From NCBI RefSeq assembly GCF_946151055.1, contig NZ_CAMGYZ010000017.1, positions 32,414 to 96,413 of the forward strand: a DNA stretch of 64,000 nt. The letters run 5' to 3'. Shown one piece after another: positions 55,912 through 64,000 of this stretch. The stretch is from Bacillus sp. Marseille-Q3570 (GTDB lineage Bacteria; Bacillota; Bacilli; Bacillales; Fictibacillaceae). How positions within the stretch are numbered: the stretch's first letter is position 1; every line of letters begins with the position of its first letter. The position numbers and the translations under genes were made by a program. The notes below the pieces were generated by a model that saw nothing but the letters and a program-made list of their open reading frames with translations, did no database searches and was not told where the DNA came from.

Positions 55912-57192
55912 GTGATGAAACGGTGGTTCAGTTTGTTTCTTGGAGTGCTCTTACTTTTGTCCCTTGCACTTGCAGGATGCAATAGTACAGGTGGAAGCGA
56001 CTCCGATAGCAATGGGGATGACTCCAGTGGCGATGTTCTGACGATCGGAAGCTGGAGAACAGAAGATAAAGCTGCCTATGACAAAATCATCGAGGCATTT
56101 AATGAAGAACATCCAGACATCAAGATCGAGTTCAAGCCTTCAAAAAATACGGAATACGATACGATTCTCAATACAGCTCTACAAAGTGGCGAGGGACCGG
56201 ACATCATCCAACTCCGACCTTACGCACCTGGAATGGAACTTGCGAAAGCAGGGTACCTTGAGCCGCTTGATGATTTAGAGGGAATCGATACGTTTACGGA
56301 AGATACGATTTCTGCTGCTACATCTGAAGACGGCAAAATCTACGGTGTCCCTCTGTCGCTGAATTCTGCGCAAATGTTCTACAACAAGAAAATCTTCGAG
56401 GAACATGGCCTGGAGGAGCCGAAAACGTGGGATGAGTTCATCGATCTAAACGAAAAGCTGAAATCAGAAGGTGTGACACCAATCGCACTTGGAACGAAAG
56501 AAGGCTGGTTATTGTCGTTAGCCCATGCGATTGTGGGTCCTGCACATTATGGAGCTGGCGGATTCGTGGAACAAATCACATCAGGAGATAAAACCTTCAC
56601 GAGCGATGAATTTGTGTCTTCGCTTGATGCTATGGATGAGTTGAAGGAGTACTTCCCGGATAATTATGAAGGTCTCGGGATGGAAGATATCCGTACCCTT
56701 TTCTTTACGGAACAGGCTGCGATGTTCCCATTGGGAAGCTGGGAAATCGAGGTGCTTCGCGAAATGAATCCTGAGCTGGAGCTAGGATTCTTCCCGATGC
56801 CATCTGCTGAAGGTAATGAACCTACCATGACGACCTGGGTGGATGGGTCCTACGGAATCAATGCCAACTCGAAAAATAAAGAGGATGCGAAGAAGTTTCT
56901 AGCGTTCATGACGACAGAGAAATTTGCAAAACTTTTTTCGGATGAATTGGCGCGGATCCCAGCAGTCCCAGGAGTCGAAACAGAAGATGAACTGGTCACG
57001 GCGATGGCTGAAGCATCCAATACGTATACTACCCCTTACATGATGCTCGTCCATTTTAACAAAGGAAATCCGACAACGAAGGCGACACTGGAAACTGAAC
57101 TTCAAGGGATGTATCTCGGAAAACAATCACCTGAAGATGTTGCAGAAAAGCTGCAAGGAAATGCCGAAACGTATTTCGAACCTTTTCAATAA
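55912..57192 (+). CDS. sugar ABC transporter solute-binding lipoprotein (recycling operon)
   Basis: A 426-residue family-1 binding lipoprotein (lipobox LAGC, Cys23) with an Asp/Ser linker, then LTIGSWRTEDKAAYDKIIEAF, GPDIIQLRPYAPG, and PLSLNSAQMFYNKKIFEEHG. The start is a GTG at 55912 or the ATG that directly follows, both after AGGAGGGG. It replaces the PTS murP that stands at this place in Bacillus subtilis, so its ligand may be MurNAc or a MurNAc-containing saccharide. Confidence 0.85.
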   Translation: MMKRWFSLFLGVLLLLSLALAGCNSTGGSDSDSNGDDSSGDVLTIGSWRTEDKAAYDKIIEAFNEEHPDIKIEFKPSKNTEYDTILNTALQSGEGPDIIQLRPYAPGMELAKAGYLEPLDDLEGIDTFTEDTISAATSEDGKIYGVPLSLNSAQMFYNKKIFEEHGLEEPKTWDEFIDLNEKLKSEGVTPIALGTKEGWLLSLAHAIVGPAHYGAGGFVEQITSGDKTFTSDEFVSSLDAMDELKEYFPDNYEGLGMEDIRTLFFTEQAAMFPLGSWEIEVLREMNPELELGFFPMPSAEGNEPTMTTWVDGSYGINANSKNKEDAKKFLAFMTTEKFAKLFSDELARIPAVPGVETEDELVTAMAEASNTYTTPYMMLVHFNKGNPTTKATLETELQGMYLGKQSPEDVAEKLQGNAETYFEPFQ

Positions 57193-57222
57193 CCGATGAC
57201 TTTATAAAGGTGGCGAGGATCG

Positions 57223-58176
57223 ATGGAGCTCGAAACGAAGACGAACATACCGACAAAACCTAAGAGTAAGAAGGATTGGAGAAAGATGGTCATCCATCTT
57301 TTTCCGATCCCCGCCCTCGCTATTTATGTCACTTTCATCATTTATCCGTTGTTCGCTGCTTTTTCTTACAGCCTATTCGATTGGCAGGGGATCAGAAGAG
57401 GAGCATTCATCGGAATCGAGAATTTCATTGCACTTTTCACGAGAGAACCCTTCAACAGCATGTTTTGGAATGCATTCGAAAATAACATCATCTACTTTCT
57501 ATTGGAGATGGTCGTACAAAATGGAATCGCCTTCATGCTCGCGTATATCATCTATAAAAAAATCCGGTTTGCGGAATTTTTCAAGGCAGCTTACTTTTTG
57601 CCCCGCTTGCTGTCTGTCATTATTGTGGGTTTTTTGTGGAAGCTGATCCTAAACCCGAATTTCGGTGCCCTCAATGTCTTTTTGAAAAAGATCGGGCTTG
57701 AAAGCTGGGCGAAGGCATGGCTCGGTGACCCAGACACTGCTCTGATCGCAATCATTCTCGTAAACTCTTGGTTTGGTCTCGGGTTTGCAGTATTGATTTT
57801 CCTTGCTGGTTTACAGGGGATTCCGAATGATCTGATAGAGGCTGCGCGGCTGGATGGAGCGACTGGATTCAAGTTGATCCGAAAAATCATCCTGCCATTG
57901 ATGATCCCATCCATCACCATCATGACCGTGCTGACTTTCATTCATGCGTTTGAGGCTTTTGAGCTCGTCTATGCGATGCAAGGCTCAATGGGTGAACCGT
58001 ATTATTCCACGGATACATTAGCCGTCTATTTTTACAGGCTGGCATTCGGTTCAGGCGGAGCAAATTCAGCGGCAATCGGTTTAGGTTCAGCATTAGCAGT
58101 CGTCTTGTTCATGATCATTGCGACAATCTCAGCGTTATTTTTGTTTGTGTTGCGTAAGCGTGAGGTTCAAATGTAG
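57223..58176 (+). CDS. sugar ABC permease, MalF type (recycling operon)
   Basis: A 317-residue six-helix permease with the EAA loop EAARLDGATGFKLIRKIILPL and the first helix IPALAIYVTFIIYPLFAAFSYSLFDW. It pairs with the permease at 58382 across a 205-bp gap that holds an interspersed element. Confidence 0.9.
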   Translation: MELETKTNIPTKPKSKKDWRKMVIHLFPIPALAIYVTFIIYPLFAAFSYSLFDWQGIRRGAFIGIENFIALFTREPFNSMFWNAFENNIIYFLLEMVVQNGIAFMLAYIIYKKIRFAEFFKAAYFLPRLLSVIIVGFLWKLILNPNFGALNVFLKKIGLESWAKAWLGDPDTALIAIILVNSWFGLGFAVLIFLAGLQGIPNDLIEAARLDGATGFKLIRKIILPLMIPSITIMTVLTFIHAFEAFELVYAMQGSMGEPYYSTDTLAVYFYRLAFGSGGANSAAIGLGSALAVVLFMIIATISALFLFVLRKREVQM

Positions 58177-58199
58177 CCTTGTAGTTTTGTGATAACCGT

Positions 58200-58310
58200 C
58201 GAGCTTCATTGTCAGCTGTGTTCGCTCACATCCTCATGTACCGAAAAGTACACTGCGGTGATTCGCTCACGTGCTTCCTCGAATTTCTTGGTTCTGACAA
58301 ATCTACTATC
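58200..58310. repeat. interspersed Bacillus-type intergenic element between permeases
   Basis: TTGTCAGCTGTGTTCGCTCACATCCTCATGTACCGAAAAGTACACTGCGGTGATTCGCTCACG-style text, bounded by TTGTCAG and CTGACAA (about 58209-58305). The inner GTAC-CGAA-AAGTAC stem also supports a hairpin. I recall this phrase from many Bacillus intergenic regions. It is non-coding and interrupts an operon. Confidence 0.55.
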
Positions 58311-58381
58311 AGGAGTTGTGATAGCGGTCGAGTTGTCCGCTCTCGGTTTCAGAAAAATTCTACTGTTCTAGGAGGGAGAAT

Positions 58382-59206
58382 ATGAAAAACCATATCGCAT
58401 CCAGATCCATCTATTATTTGATCGCATTCTTCTTTGCGGTGATCAGTGTATACCCCATCCTGTTGATGGTTTATTCTTCCTTCAAGACGAATGCTGAACT
58501 TTTTAAGAATCCGTTGTCGATTCCGAAATCTTTCAGTCTCGAACCCTATCAAAAACTCCTTGAGCAAATACCGTTCTTCACTTTCTTCTGGAATAGTGTT
58601 TTTGTCAGTGCGGTATCGGTGATTTTCATTCTATTGTTCGGATCGCTCGCAGCGTTTTACATTGCGAGATATTCATTCTGGTGGAATAACTACCTGTTTT
58701 TCTTTTTTTTGATCGGTATGATGATCCCGATCAAACTGGGGATCGTTCCTTTGTTCATGCTGATGAAGGATTTGAGTCTCATCAATTCCCTATGGTCGCT
58801 TGTGTTCCTTTATACAGCTACTGGAATTCCGTTATCCATCTTGATTTTGACCGGTTTTTTCCGAACCATGCCTAAAGAGTTGGAAGAAGCAGCCCGTATT
58901 GATGGAGCGACAGATATCAAGGTTTTCTGGCATGTGTTGCTCCCGATCATGAGACCTGCGCTTGGAACTGTGATGATCATCAATTTCATCCAATCGTGGA
59001 ATGATTTCTTTTTCCCTTTAGTATTCATTACTGATGAAATGAAGAAGACGATTCCGGTTGGTATGCTTTCGTTATTCGGTGAATATTCTGCGGATTGGGG
59101 AGCGTTATTTGCAGGATTGACGCTCTCATCTTTACCGATGATCGTCCTGTTTTTCATCGCTTCCAAACAATTCATGGAAGGATTGACAGCAGGGGCGGTC
59201 AAATAA
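58382..59206 (+). CDS. sugar ABC permease, MalG type (recycling operon)
   Basis: A 274-residue six-helix permease. The EAA loop is EEAARIDGATDIKVFWHVLLPI. AGGAGGGAGA precedes the start. It completes a binding-protein/permease trio without an ATPase, so it must borrow one (MsmX-like). Confidence 0.9.
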   Translation: MKNHIASRSIYYLIAFFFAVISVYPILLMVYSSFKTNAELFKNPLSIPKSFSLEPYQKLLEQIPFFTFFWNSVFVSAVSVIFILLFGSLAAFYIARYSFWWNNYLFFFFLIGMMIPIKLGIVPLFMLMKDLSLINSLWSLVFLYTATGIPLSILILTGFFRTMPKELEEAARIDGATDIKVFWHVLLPIMRPALGTVMIINFIQSWNDFFFPLVFITDEMKKTIPVGMLSLFGEYSADWGALFAGLTLSSLPMIVLFFIASKQFMEGLTAGAVK

Positions 59207-59289
59207 ACATTCACTATTAAAGCTTTTTTAAAAAGAGAAACATGATCCGCAAGGGCGGTAAGTATGGATAGGGCGACAGGAGGGCAGTT

Positions 59290-60189
59290 ATGATCAACAA
59301 AAACATGATAACAGAACAACGGAATAAGGAATCAGAAAAGCTGGATACCTTTTCTGTCCAAGAAATTATCCAGGTCATGAATCGTGAAGATAAAACTGTT
59401 GCCGGTGCTGTGGAGAGAAGCATACAGCAAATTACAAAAGCCATTGAAAAAATCGCTGAAGTGATGGAAAGAGGAGGTAGATTATACTATATCGGAGCCG
59501 GGACTAGTGGCCGACTGGGAATACTGGATGCGTCGGAATGTCCTCCTACTTTCGGCGTTGCTGATGATTTAGTCAATGGAATCATTGCTGGCGGAGACCA
59601 GGCGCTCAGGACGGCTATAGAGAATGCAGAAGATGATGAAATGGCAGGTAGGAATGATGTAGAGGCTGTCGTAACCGAAAAGGATGCTGTTGTAGGGATC
59701 ACTTCTAGCGGCAGAACCCCATATGTGATTGGAGGCGTCAGAAAAGCTGCCCAAAACGGAGCGTTGACCGTAGGGTTATCTTGCAATCCGAACGCGGAAT
59801 TAAGCCGGAATGTCCAGTATCCGATCGAGATTTTGGTGGGTCCGGAAGTGGTGACGGGATCGACCAGATTAAAGGCCGGTACTGCGCAAAAGATGGTCTT
59901 GAATATGATTTCCACGACTGTCATGATCAAGCTCGGAAAAGTGTATGGAAACCTGATGGTGAATGTGCAGGCGACCAACGAAAAGCTAAGACATCGAGTC
60001 GTCCACATCATCCAAGAAGTGACTGGGGTGGATGAAAAAACTGCACAGAAATATAGCAACTCCGCAAAAGGAGATGCACGAGCGGCGATTCTTATGATCA
60101 TATTCCAAATCCCCTATGAAAAAGCTAGAGAAGCGCTTCGGAAAAATAAAGAAAACTTTCCAAAAGCCATGAAGAGTTTGAGGGCTTAG
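59290..60189 (+). CDS. murQ: N-acetylmuramic acid 6-phosphate etherase
   Basis: A 299-residue SIS-domain etherase cleaving MurNAc-6-phosphate to GlcNAc-6-phosphate and D-lactate. It shows YYIGAGTSGRLGILDASECPPTFGV and the catalytic Glu in that ECPP segment, plus GITSSGRTPYVIGG and TRLKAGTAQKMVLNM. AGGAGGG site. It is the last gene of the recycling operon, followed by a terminator. Confidence 0.96.
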   Translation: MINKNMITEQRNKESEKLDTFSVQEIIQVMNREDKTVAGAVERSIQQITKAIEKIAEVMERGGRLYYIGAGTSGRLGILDASECPPTFGVADDLVNGIIAGGDQALRTAIENAEDDEMAGRNDVEAVVTEKDAVVGITSSGRTPYVIGGVRKAAQNGALTVGLSCNPNAELSRNVQYPIEILVGPEVVTGSTRLKAGTAQKMVLNMISTTVMIKLGKVYGNLMVNVQATNEKLRHRVVHIIQEVTGVDEKTAQKYSNSAKGDARAAILMIIFQIPYEKAREALRKNKENFPKAMKSLRA

Positions 60190-60250
60190 TAAGATTGGAA
60201 GACAGTGTCTCAGCGGGTTCTCTTTTATAATAGAATTTTTACAAATAGGA

Positions 60251-60286
60251 AGCACAGGTGGCGTACGAAATCACCTGTGTTTTTCA
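60251..60286 (+). terminator. terminator of the recycling operon
   Basis: CACAGGTG and CACCTGTG pair around a loop and TTTTT follows. Confidence 0.88.
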
Positions 60287-60449
60287 TGTTTGACAGAGTG
60301 AATGTGGATGTAATTCTTCCTTGAATTGCTTTGTGATTTTAAAATATGAATAACAAAAGCTAATTTGAAAAATATGTTAAAATATAGTTCTGGAACACTG
60401 ATGAGCGTTATACAAGAAAAGGGCAGGATTGTGGAATAAGGAGGTAAAA

Positions 60450-60776
60450 ATGTTTACAATAATTTTTTACTTATTCTTAGTAATTGGGATATGTTTATTT
60501 GTGGTTGCAATAAAAAAGTCCTCATTGAAATTATACATTGTAGGTGGATTGTTGTTCTATATTGTAAGTTTTTTAGGTAGCTTTTCAATTGGTCTTTATA
60601 TACTTGTGTTCACCTTTATATTGTGGACATTAGCCATTGTGAAATTCTTTAAGCTTTTGGAAAAGCCATATCATCAATTAACTTACTCTTTGATTGCTAT
60701 TCCAATTTGGTTATTATCTATAACGTTCATCGATGATTATTGGTTGTTCTACCCATTTGCAATTTTGACTTTTTAG
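60450..60776 (+). CDS. small hydrophobic membrane protein
   Basis: A 108-residue protein that is almost wholly hydrophobic (about four helices; FTIIFYLFLVIGICLFVV onward). No family recognised. The ATG at 60450 follows AAGGAGG; upstream codons lack a site. It opens an AT-richer stretch. Confidence 0.6.
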   Translation: MFTIIFYLFLVIGICLFVVAIKKSSLKLYIVGGLLFYIVSFLGSFSIGLYILVFTFILWTLAIVKFFKLLEKPYHQLTYSLIAIPIWLLSITFIDDYWLFYPFAILTF

Positions 60777-60790
60777 TATGCTTATTCCCT

Positions 60791-60820
60791 AATAGGGGGT
60801 GAGAGCTGAAGAACGATAGA
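60791..60820. repeat. repeated intergenic phrase, copy 1
   Basis: CTTATTC..ATAGGGGGTGAGAGCTGAAGA.CGAT after a small membrane-protein gene. A second copy lies at 63871-63900 after another small membrane-protein gene. Confidence 0.45.
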
Positions 60821-60870
60821 TGATCTCAGCCTTTCTTCATTGGTAGTTCTGTATTTTAGGAGGGATATTT

Positions 60871-61407
60871 TTGAACAATGTTGAAGAGGACTATCTTAAA
60901 ATTATAGTAGGGCAACTAAAACATTTTAAAGAACGTGCAGAAAAGGGAATACTGCAATTATCAGATGACGAATTACACTTTAAGCCAAGTGAAGAATCTA
61001 ATAGTATTGCAATTATCATCAAACATTTAAGTGGGAATATGCACTCTCGATGGGTAGATTTTTTAACTACTGATGGAGAAAAGGCTTATAGAAACAGAGA
61101 CTTGGAATTTGTTGCTGATAATGAATCAAAGGAATATCTAATGCAAATTTGGGAAGAAGGCTGGGAAATTCTTTTTGATACAATTGTAAATCTAAAAGCG
61201 GACGATTTAAATAAGATTGTTTTTCTGCGACAACAACCTTTAAGTGTTCTTCAAGCAATTCAAACTGAAGTAGCTCATATTAGTTATCACTTAGGACAGA
61301 TTCTTTATATTGGAAAACAAATAAAGGACAAAGATTGGAAAACATTAAGCATTCCTAAGAACGCTTCGGATGAATTTAATCAGAAAGTATCAGCTAAGAA
61401 GATTTGA
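60871..61407 (+). CDS. DinB-like DUF1572 protein
   Basis: A 178-residue four-helix-bundle protein with the metal-type histidines spaced as in DinB/YfiT relatives (IIKHLSGN near residue 53 and EVAHISYHLGQI near 135). It fits DUF1572. The family includes thiol or metal-dependent transferases, but a substrate is unknown. TTG start after AGGAGGG. Confidence 0.78.
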   Translation: MNNVEEDYLKIIVGQLKHFKERAEKGILQLSDDELHFKPSEESNSIAIIIKHLSGNMHSRWVDFLTTDGEKAYRNRDLEFVADNESKEYLMQIWEEGWEILFDTIVNLKADDLNKIVFLRQQPLSVLQAIQTEVAHISYHLGQILYIGKQIKDKDWKTLSIPKNASDEFNQKVSAKKI

Positions 61408-61547
61408 CAATGGTTTATCAACTTGGTGAGATGTCTTGGATTCATCCTCTTTGTTTAGCTTTACTATAGTAAGTTGTCCTTTGTTAACAATCTTTCGCAA
61501 TTGGACTCAGATGAATTTTTAAATGTCTATTAATATAGAGGGGGGAT

Positions 61548-62900
61548 ATGTTGAATAGTCCTGACTTGAAAGCAAGATCACCTTGGTCCAGATTAAATAA
61601 TGTTCAAGCTGTAAGAATTTCACCTATACAAAACAATAAAATTAATCATGATATTAGAGTCCCAGGGAGTAAGAGTTTTACAAATAGAGCATTAATTATG
61701 GCAGCTTTAGCTCGCGGAACTTCAACCCTAACCGGTATTCTAAAAAGTGATGATTCTTATTGGTGTATTGATGCACTTCACAAACTTGGTATTACCATCG
61801 AAACAGTTGATGAAACAGTTACTGTTCACGGTTGTAACTCCAAGTGGCCAGTGAAAAAAGGCGATTTATACATTGGTGCTGCTGGAACCATTGCCCGATT
61901 TTTACCTGGGGCCTTATCAACTGATAAGGAAGGGGATTGGGTCATAGAGGCAAGTAATAGAATGAGTCAACGACCACTAGAACCATTGATAATCGCTCTT
62001 ACTGATTTAGGGGCTAATATTGAATATATAAACAAGGAAGGTTACTTACCCATACGTATAAAAGCAGGTGGGCTTAGGGGTGGCCCAGTTAGTATATCAG
62101 GTAAAGTTTCTAGTCAATTTATAAGTGGATTACTTCTGGCAAGTCCATTTGCTGAAAGAGAAGTAACCGTTGCGATTCCTGATACAATTGTTCAAAAGGA
62201 TTATGTAAGAATCACTTTAAGTTTGATGGAACAGTTTGGTGTAGAGGCAAAATTTAATGACAATCTCACCCAAATCGTTGTTCCTAAATCACACTATCTT
62301 GGTAGAGATCTTGAACTAGAAGCTGATGCCTCAACGGCAAGTTATTTTTTAGCATTAGCAGCAATTACAAATGGCCGGATAAAAATAAATAATCTTTCAG
62401 TAAAGACGAACCAGCCGGATATTAAGATGGTTGATGTATATGAAAAAATGGGATGTAAAGTTGTCAGAGGTGAAGATTACATCGAATTAACAGGAACCCC
62501 AAATCTTTTAGGTGGATTTGAAATTAGCATGAAAGAAATGTCTGATCAAACCTTGACTCTAGCTTCAATAGCACCGTTTGCTTCGGCTCCGATAACAATG
62601 AAAGACGTTGAGCATATTCGTCATCACGAATCAGACCGTATCAGTGCTATTTGTAAAGAATTAGGTAAATTAGGAATTAAGGTAGAAGAATATAAAGATG
62701 GATTAACTGTTCATCCAGGTAACCCTCAACCTGAATCATTGGATTCACATGATGATCATAGAATTGCAATGTCTTTAACATTAATCGGAACTAGAATACC
62801 AGGTATTACGATAAATGATCCAGGATGTGTATCAAAAACCTGCCCAACTTACTTTGAGTTATTATCACAATTAGGTGTTAATATTGATTACAAAAAATAA
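61548..62900 (+). CDS. aroA: divergent stand-alone 3-phosphoshikimate 1-carboxyvinyltransferase
   Basis: A 450-residue EPSP synthase-fold protein that transfers enolpyruvyl from PEP to shikimate-3-phosphate. PGSKSFTNRAL, the RMSQRP binding loop, SSQFISGLLL, HHESDRISA and DDHRIAMSL are present. The PEP-site loop reads GAAGTIARF (residues 110-118), so positions equal to E. coli N94, A98 and P101 are Ala, Ile and Phe. It stands alone, without other aro genes, in AT-rich DNA. It could be an accessory or herbicide-insensitive copy, or a related enolpyruvyl transferase. Confidence 0.8.
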   Translation: MLNSPDLKARSPWSRLNNVQAVRISPIQNNKINHDIRVPGSKSFTNRALIMAALARGTSTLTGILKSDDSYWCIDALHKLGITIETVDETVTVHGCNSKWPVKKGDLYIGAAGTIARFLPGALSTDKEGDWVIEASNRMSQRPLEPLIIALTDLGANIEYINKEGYLPIRIKAGGLRGGPVSISGKVSSQFISGLLLASPFAEREVTVAIPDTIVQKDYVRITLSLMEQFGVEAKFNDNLTQIVVPKSHYLGRDLELEADASTASYFLALAAITNGRIKINNLSVKTNQPDIKMVDVYEKMGCKVVRGEDYIELTGTPNLLGGFEISMKEMSDQTLTLASIAPFASAPITMKDVEHIRHHESDRISAICKELGKLGIKVEEYKDGLTVHPGNPQPESLDSHDDHRIAMSLTLIGTRIPGITINDPGCVSKTCPTYFELLSQLGVNIDYKK

Positions 62901-63046
62901 TATCCTGAATTTCAAAATAAGGTAGGTTCATTCAACGTATCCATAAATAGGGGAAATTTCAATATATGCCCAGTGTTCCGATTGGGGGTGAATCTAAGAA
63001 ATACCACGTCCAAATCCTAATTATGTTTAAAGAGAGGGCTGTTTTA

Positions 63047-63304
63047 ATGGGATTCTTGTTTGCTACAATTCTATTTTGGAGTTCAGTTCTTTTAACGCCT
63101 ATACTATTTTTGTATGCTGTTTTTAAAAGCTCTTGGCGAGTAATGTTGAGTAGCTGTCTAACGATTTTACCCCTTTCCTTATATTTCATAAGTGGTGAAC
63201 CGCCAGTTTTTTGGTTCGGATTTATTTTCTTAATCATTCCTTTAATTTTAAGTGTGGTATTTTACAGAAAACAAAAGACGAAAGTGAGCTTGACTAACGA
63301 GTAA
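63047..63304 (+). CDS. small membrane protein
   Basis: An 85-residue protein with about three helices (GFLFATILFWSSVLLTPILFLYAVF, FGFIFLIIPLILSVVFY). The ATG at 63047 follows AGAGAGGG; the frame is open back to 62966, where no good site is seen. No family recognised. Confidence 0.5.
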   Translation: MGFLFATILFWSSVLLTPILFLYAVFKSSWRVMLSSCLTILPLSLYFISGEPPVFWFGFIFLIIPLILSVVFYRKQKTKVSLTNE

Positions 63305-63368
63305 CCTTAAGTTGATTGTGGTTCAAGAAATATCATCTTCAATATTTGGGGACTAGACTTGAATATTT

Positions 63369-63860
63369 TTGGAGGTGAATACAGTTTTTTATAGAAAAAT
63401 AGTTACTGCTTCTGTTTCTGGTACCATTTTTGTCTTCTTACTGGGCATAGCTATGCCGAATCCTTTTGGTGATGAAAACATAGTTTCTTACCAAAATTAT
63501 TTTTATTCCTCAATTTCAATTATGCCGATTTATATGTTGTATAGTTTTCCCTGTATTTTAACTTACGGTGTAATCACTTCTATGATAAGTGATAAAATTG
63601 GGCAACTTCTGTTGAAGAAAACTGACGAAGTAAATATCGAAATCATAGTTTCAGGAGCACTACATCTAATATTTGGTCTAGTATTGTTTTGGTTCAGTTT
63701 AGTTGCTTCAATATTATTTTTTATCATTGATCGGTTATTTAAGAAGGTAAAAAACGATTATGGTTGGAAGGATGCTTTTCGAAGTTTAGTAATTCCTACA
63801 TTAATGTGGCTTTTCCTTATGGGAGTGGTATGGGCAAATGACATACTACTGATCTTATAA
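63369..63860 (+). CDS. multi-pass membrane protein of unknown function
   Basis: A 163-residue protein with four or so helices. The frame begins TTG GAG GTG AAT and a GGAGGTGA site overlaps the first codons, so the true start is not a normal codon at the expected distance. The nearest standard candidates are too close to the site. No family recognised. Confidence 0.5.
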   Translation: MEVNTVFYRKIVTASVSGTIFVFLLGIAMPNPFGDENIVSYQNYFYSSISIMPIYMLYSFPCILTYGVITSMISDKIGQLLLKKTDEVNIEIIVSGALHLIFGLVLFWFSLVASILFFIIDRLFKKVKNDYGWKDAFRSLVIPTLMWLFLMGVVWANDILLIL

Positions 63861-63870
63861 CTTGTTCAAT

Positions 63871-63900
63871 TATAGGGGGCGAGAACTGAAGATTGATTCT
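63871..63900. repeat. repeated intergenic phrase, copy 2
   Basis: CTTGTTC..TATAGGGGGCGAGAACTGAAGA.TGAT, matching the phrase at 60791. Confidence 0.45.
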
Positions 63901-63960
63901 GTTTCCAGTTTAAAGAACTGTGGTAAGTAGGACATAATGAATAAGTTTAAGGGGGATTTG

Positions 63961-64000
63961 ATGGCTACACCAAAAAAGGAGTTCTTCTGGCTCTTATACT
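63961..64000 (+). CDS. 5' end of a gene cut by the window edge
   Basis: AAGGGGGATTTG precedes ATG, giving MATPKKEFFWLLY up to the edge. An in-frame ATG at 63937 is less well placed. Too short to identify. Confidence 0.55.
   Translation, partial: MATPKKEFFWLLY

Overview
The window reads as chromosome of a low-GC Gram-positive of the family Bacillaceae. The signs are strong AGGAGG ribosome sites, frequent TTG and GTG starts, an S-box SAM riboswitch ahead of a yitJ/metH pair, lipoproteins with LAGC-type lipoboxes, a Bacillus-style amiE-namZ-murR-murQ cell-wall recycling operon and an adaA-ogt-alkA repair operon. Genus cannot be fixed from sequence alone. I see no tRNA, rRNA, CRISPR array, prophage or intact insertion sequence.

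Layout. 0-4.3 kb: housekeeping and accessory genes (zinc-ribbon peptide, nucleoside hydrolase, secreted lipase, staphylococcal-type nuclease, short-chain dehydrogenase). 4.4-10.1 kb: minus-strand methionine unit with promoter, SAM riboswitch, yitJ and cobalamin-dependent metH, bracketed by two oppositely oriented copies of one interspersed repeat. 10.3-41.2 kb: a large glycan-utilisation region. Its first part is a transporter cassette with two solute-binding proteins, four permeases, an NHL/Yip1 membrane protein and a DUF5696 protein, but no ATPase. Next come an oxidoreductase, a sugar isomerase-like protein, two GH35-type beta-galactosidases and a DUF624 protein. Beyond a minus-strand AraC regulator lies a second operon: Cys-type sulfatase, Glycoamylase-family protein, EEP-family phosphatase/nuclease, formylglycine-generating enzyme, oxidoreductase and glucuronate isomerase. 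Together they suggest uptake and intracellular breakdown of a sulfated, galactose- and uronate-containing oligosaccharide. This is inference, since no polysaccharide lyase is present. 41.3-49.1 kb: MerR/TipAS regulator, large secreted M14 carboxypeptidase, the alkylation-repair operon, a DEAD-box helicase and a small membrane protein. 49.3-60.3 kb: amino-sugar and cell-wall recycling (NagE-type PTS, then amiE-like, namZ, murR, a second ATPase-less sugar ABC transporter, murQ). 60.4-64 kb: a visibly AT-richer stretch with small membrane proteins, a DinB/DUF1572 protein and a divergent stand-alone EPSP synthase.

The most unusual structure lies between the genes. At least ten intergenic spaces hold short tandem arrays of only two periods, about 21 bp and 51-53 bp. 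Arrays differ in sequence from place to place, but the period is held almost exactly (seven phase points at exactly 52 bp in one array). Every long-period array carries a GGACA core. Two arrays 9 kb apart share the same mirrored geometry. Five arrays begin just after a rho-independent terminator. Both periods are close to whole numbers of DNA turns (2 and 5 x 10.5 bp).
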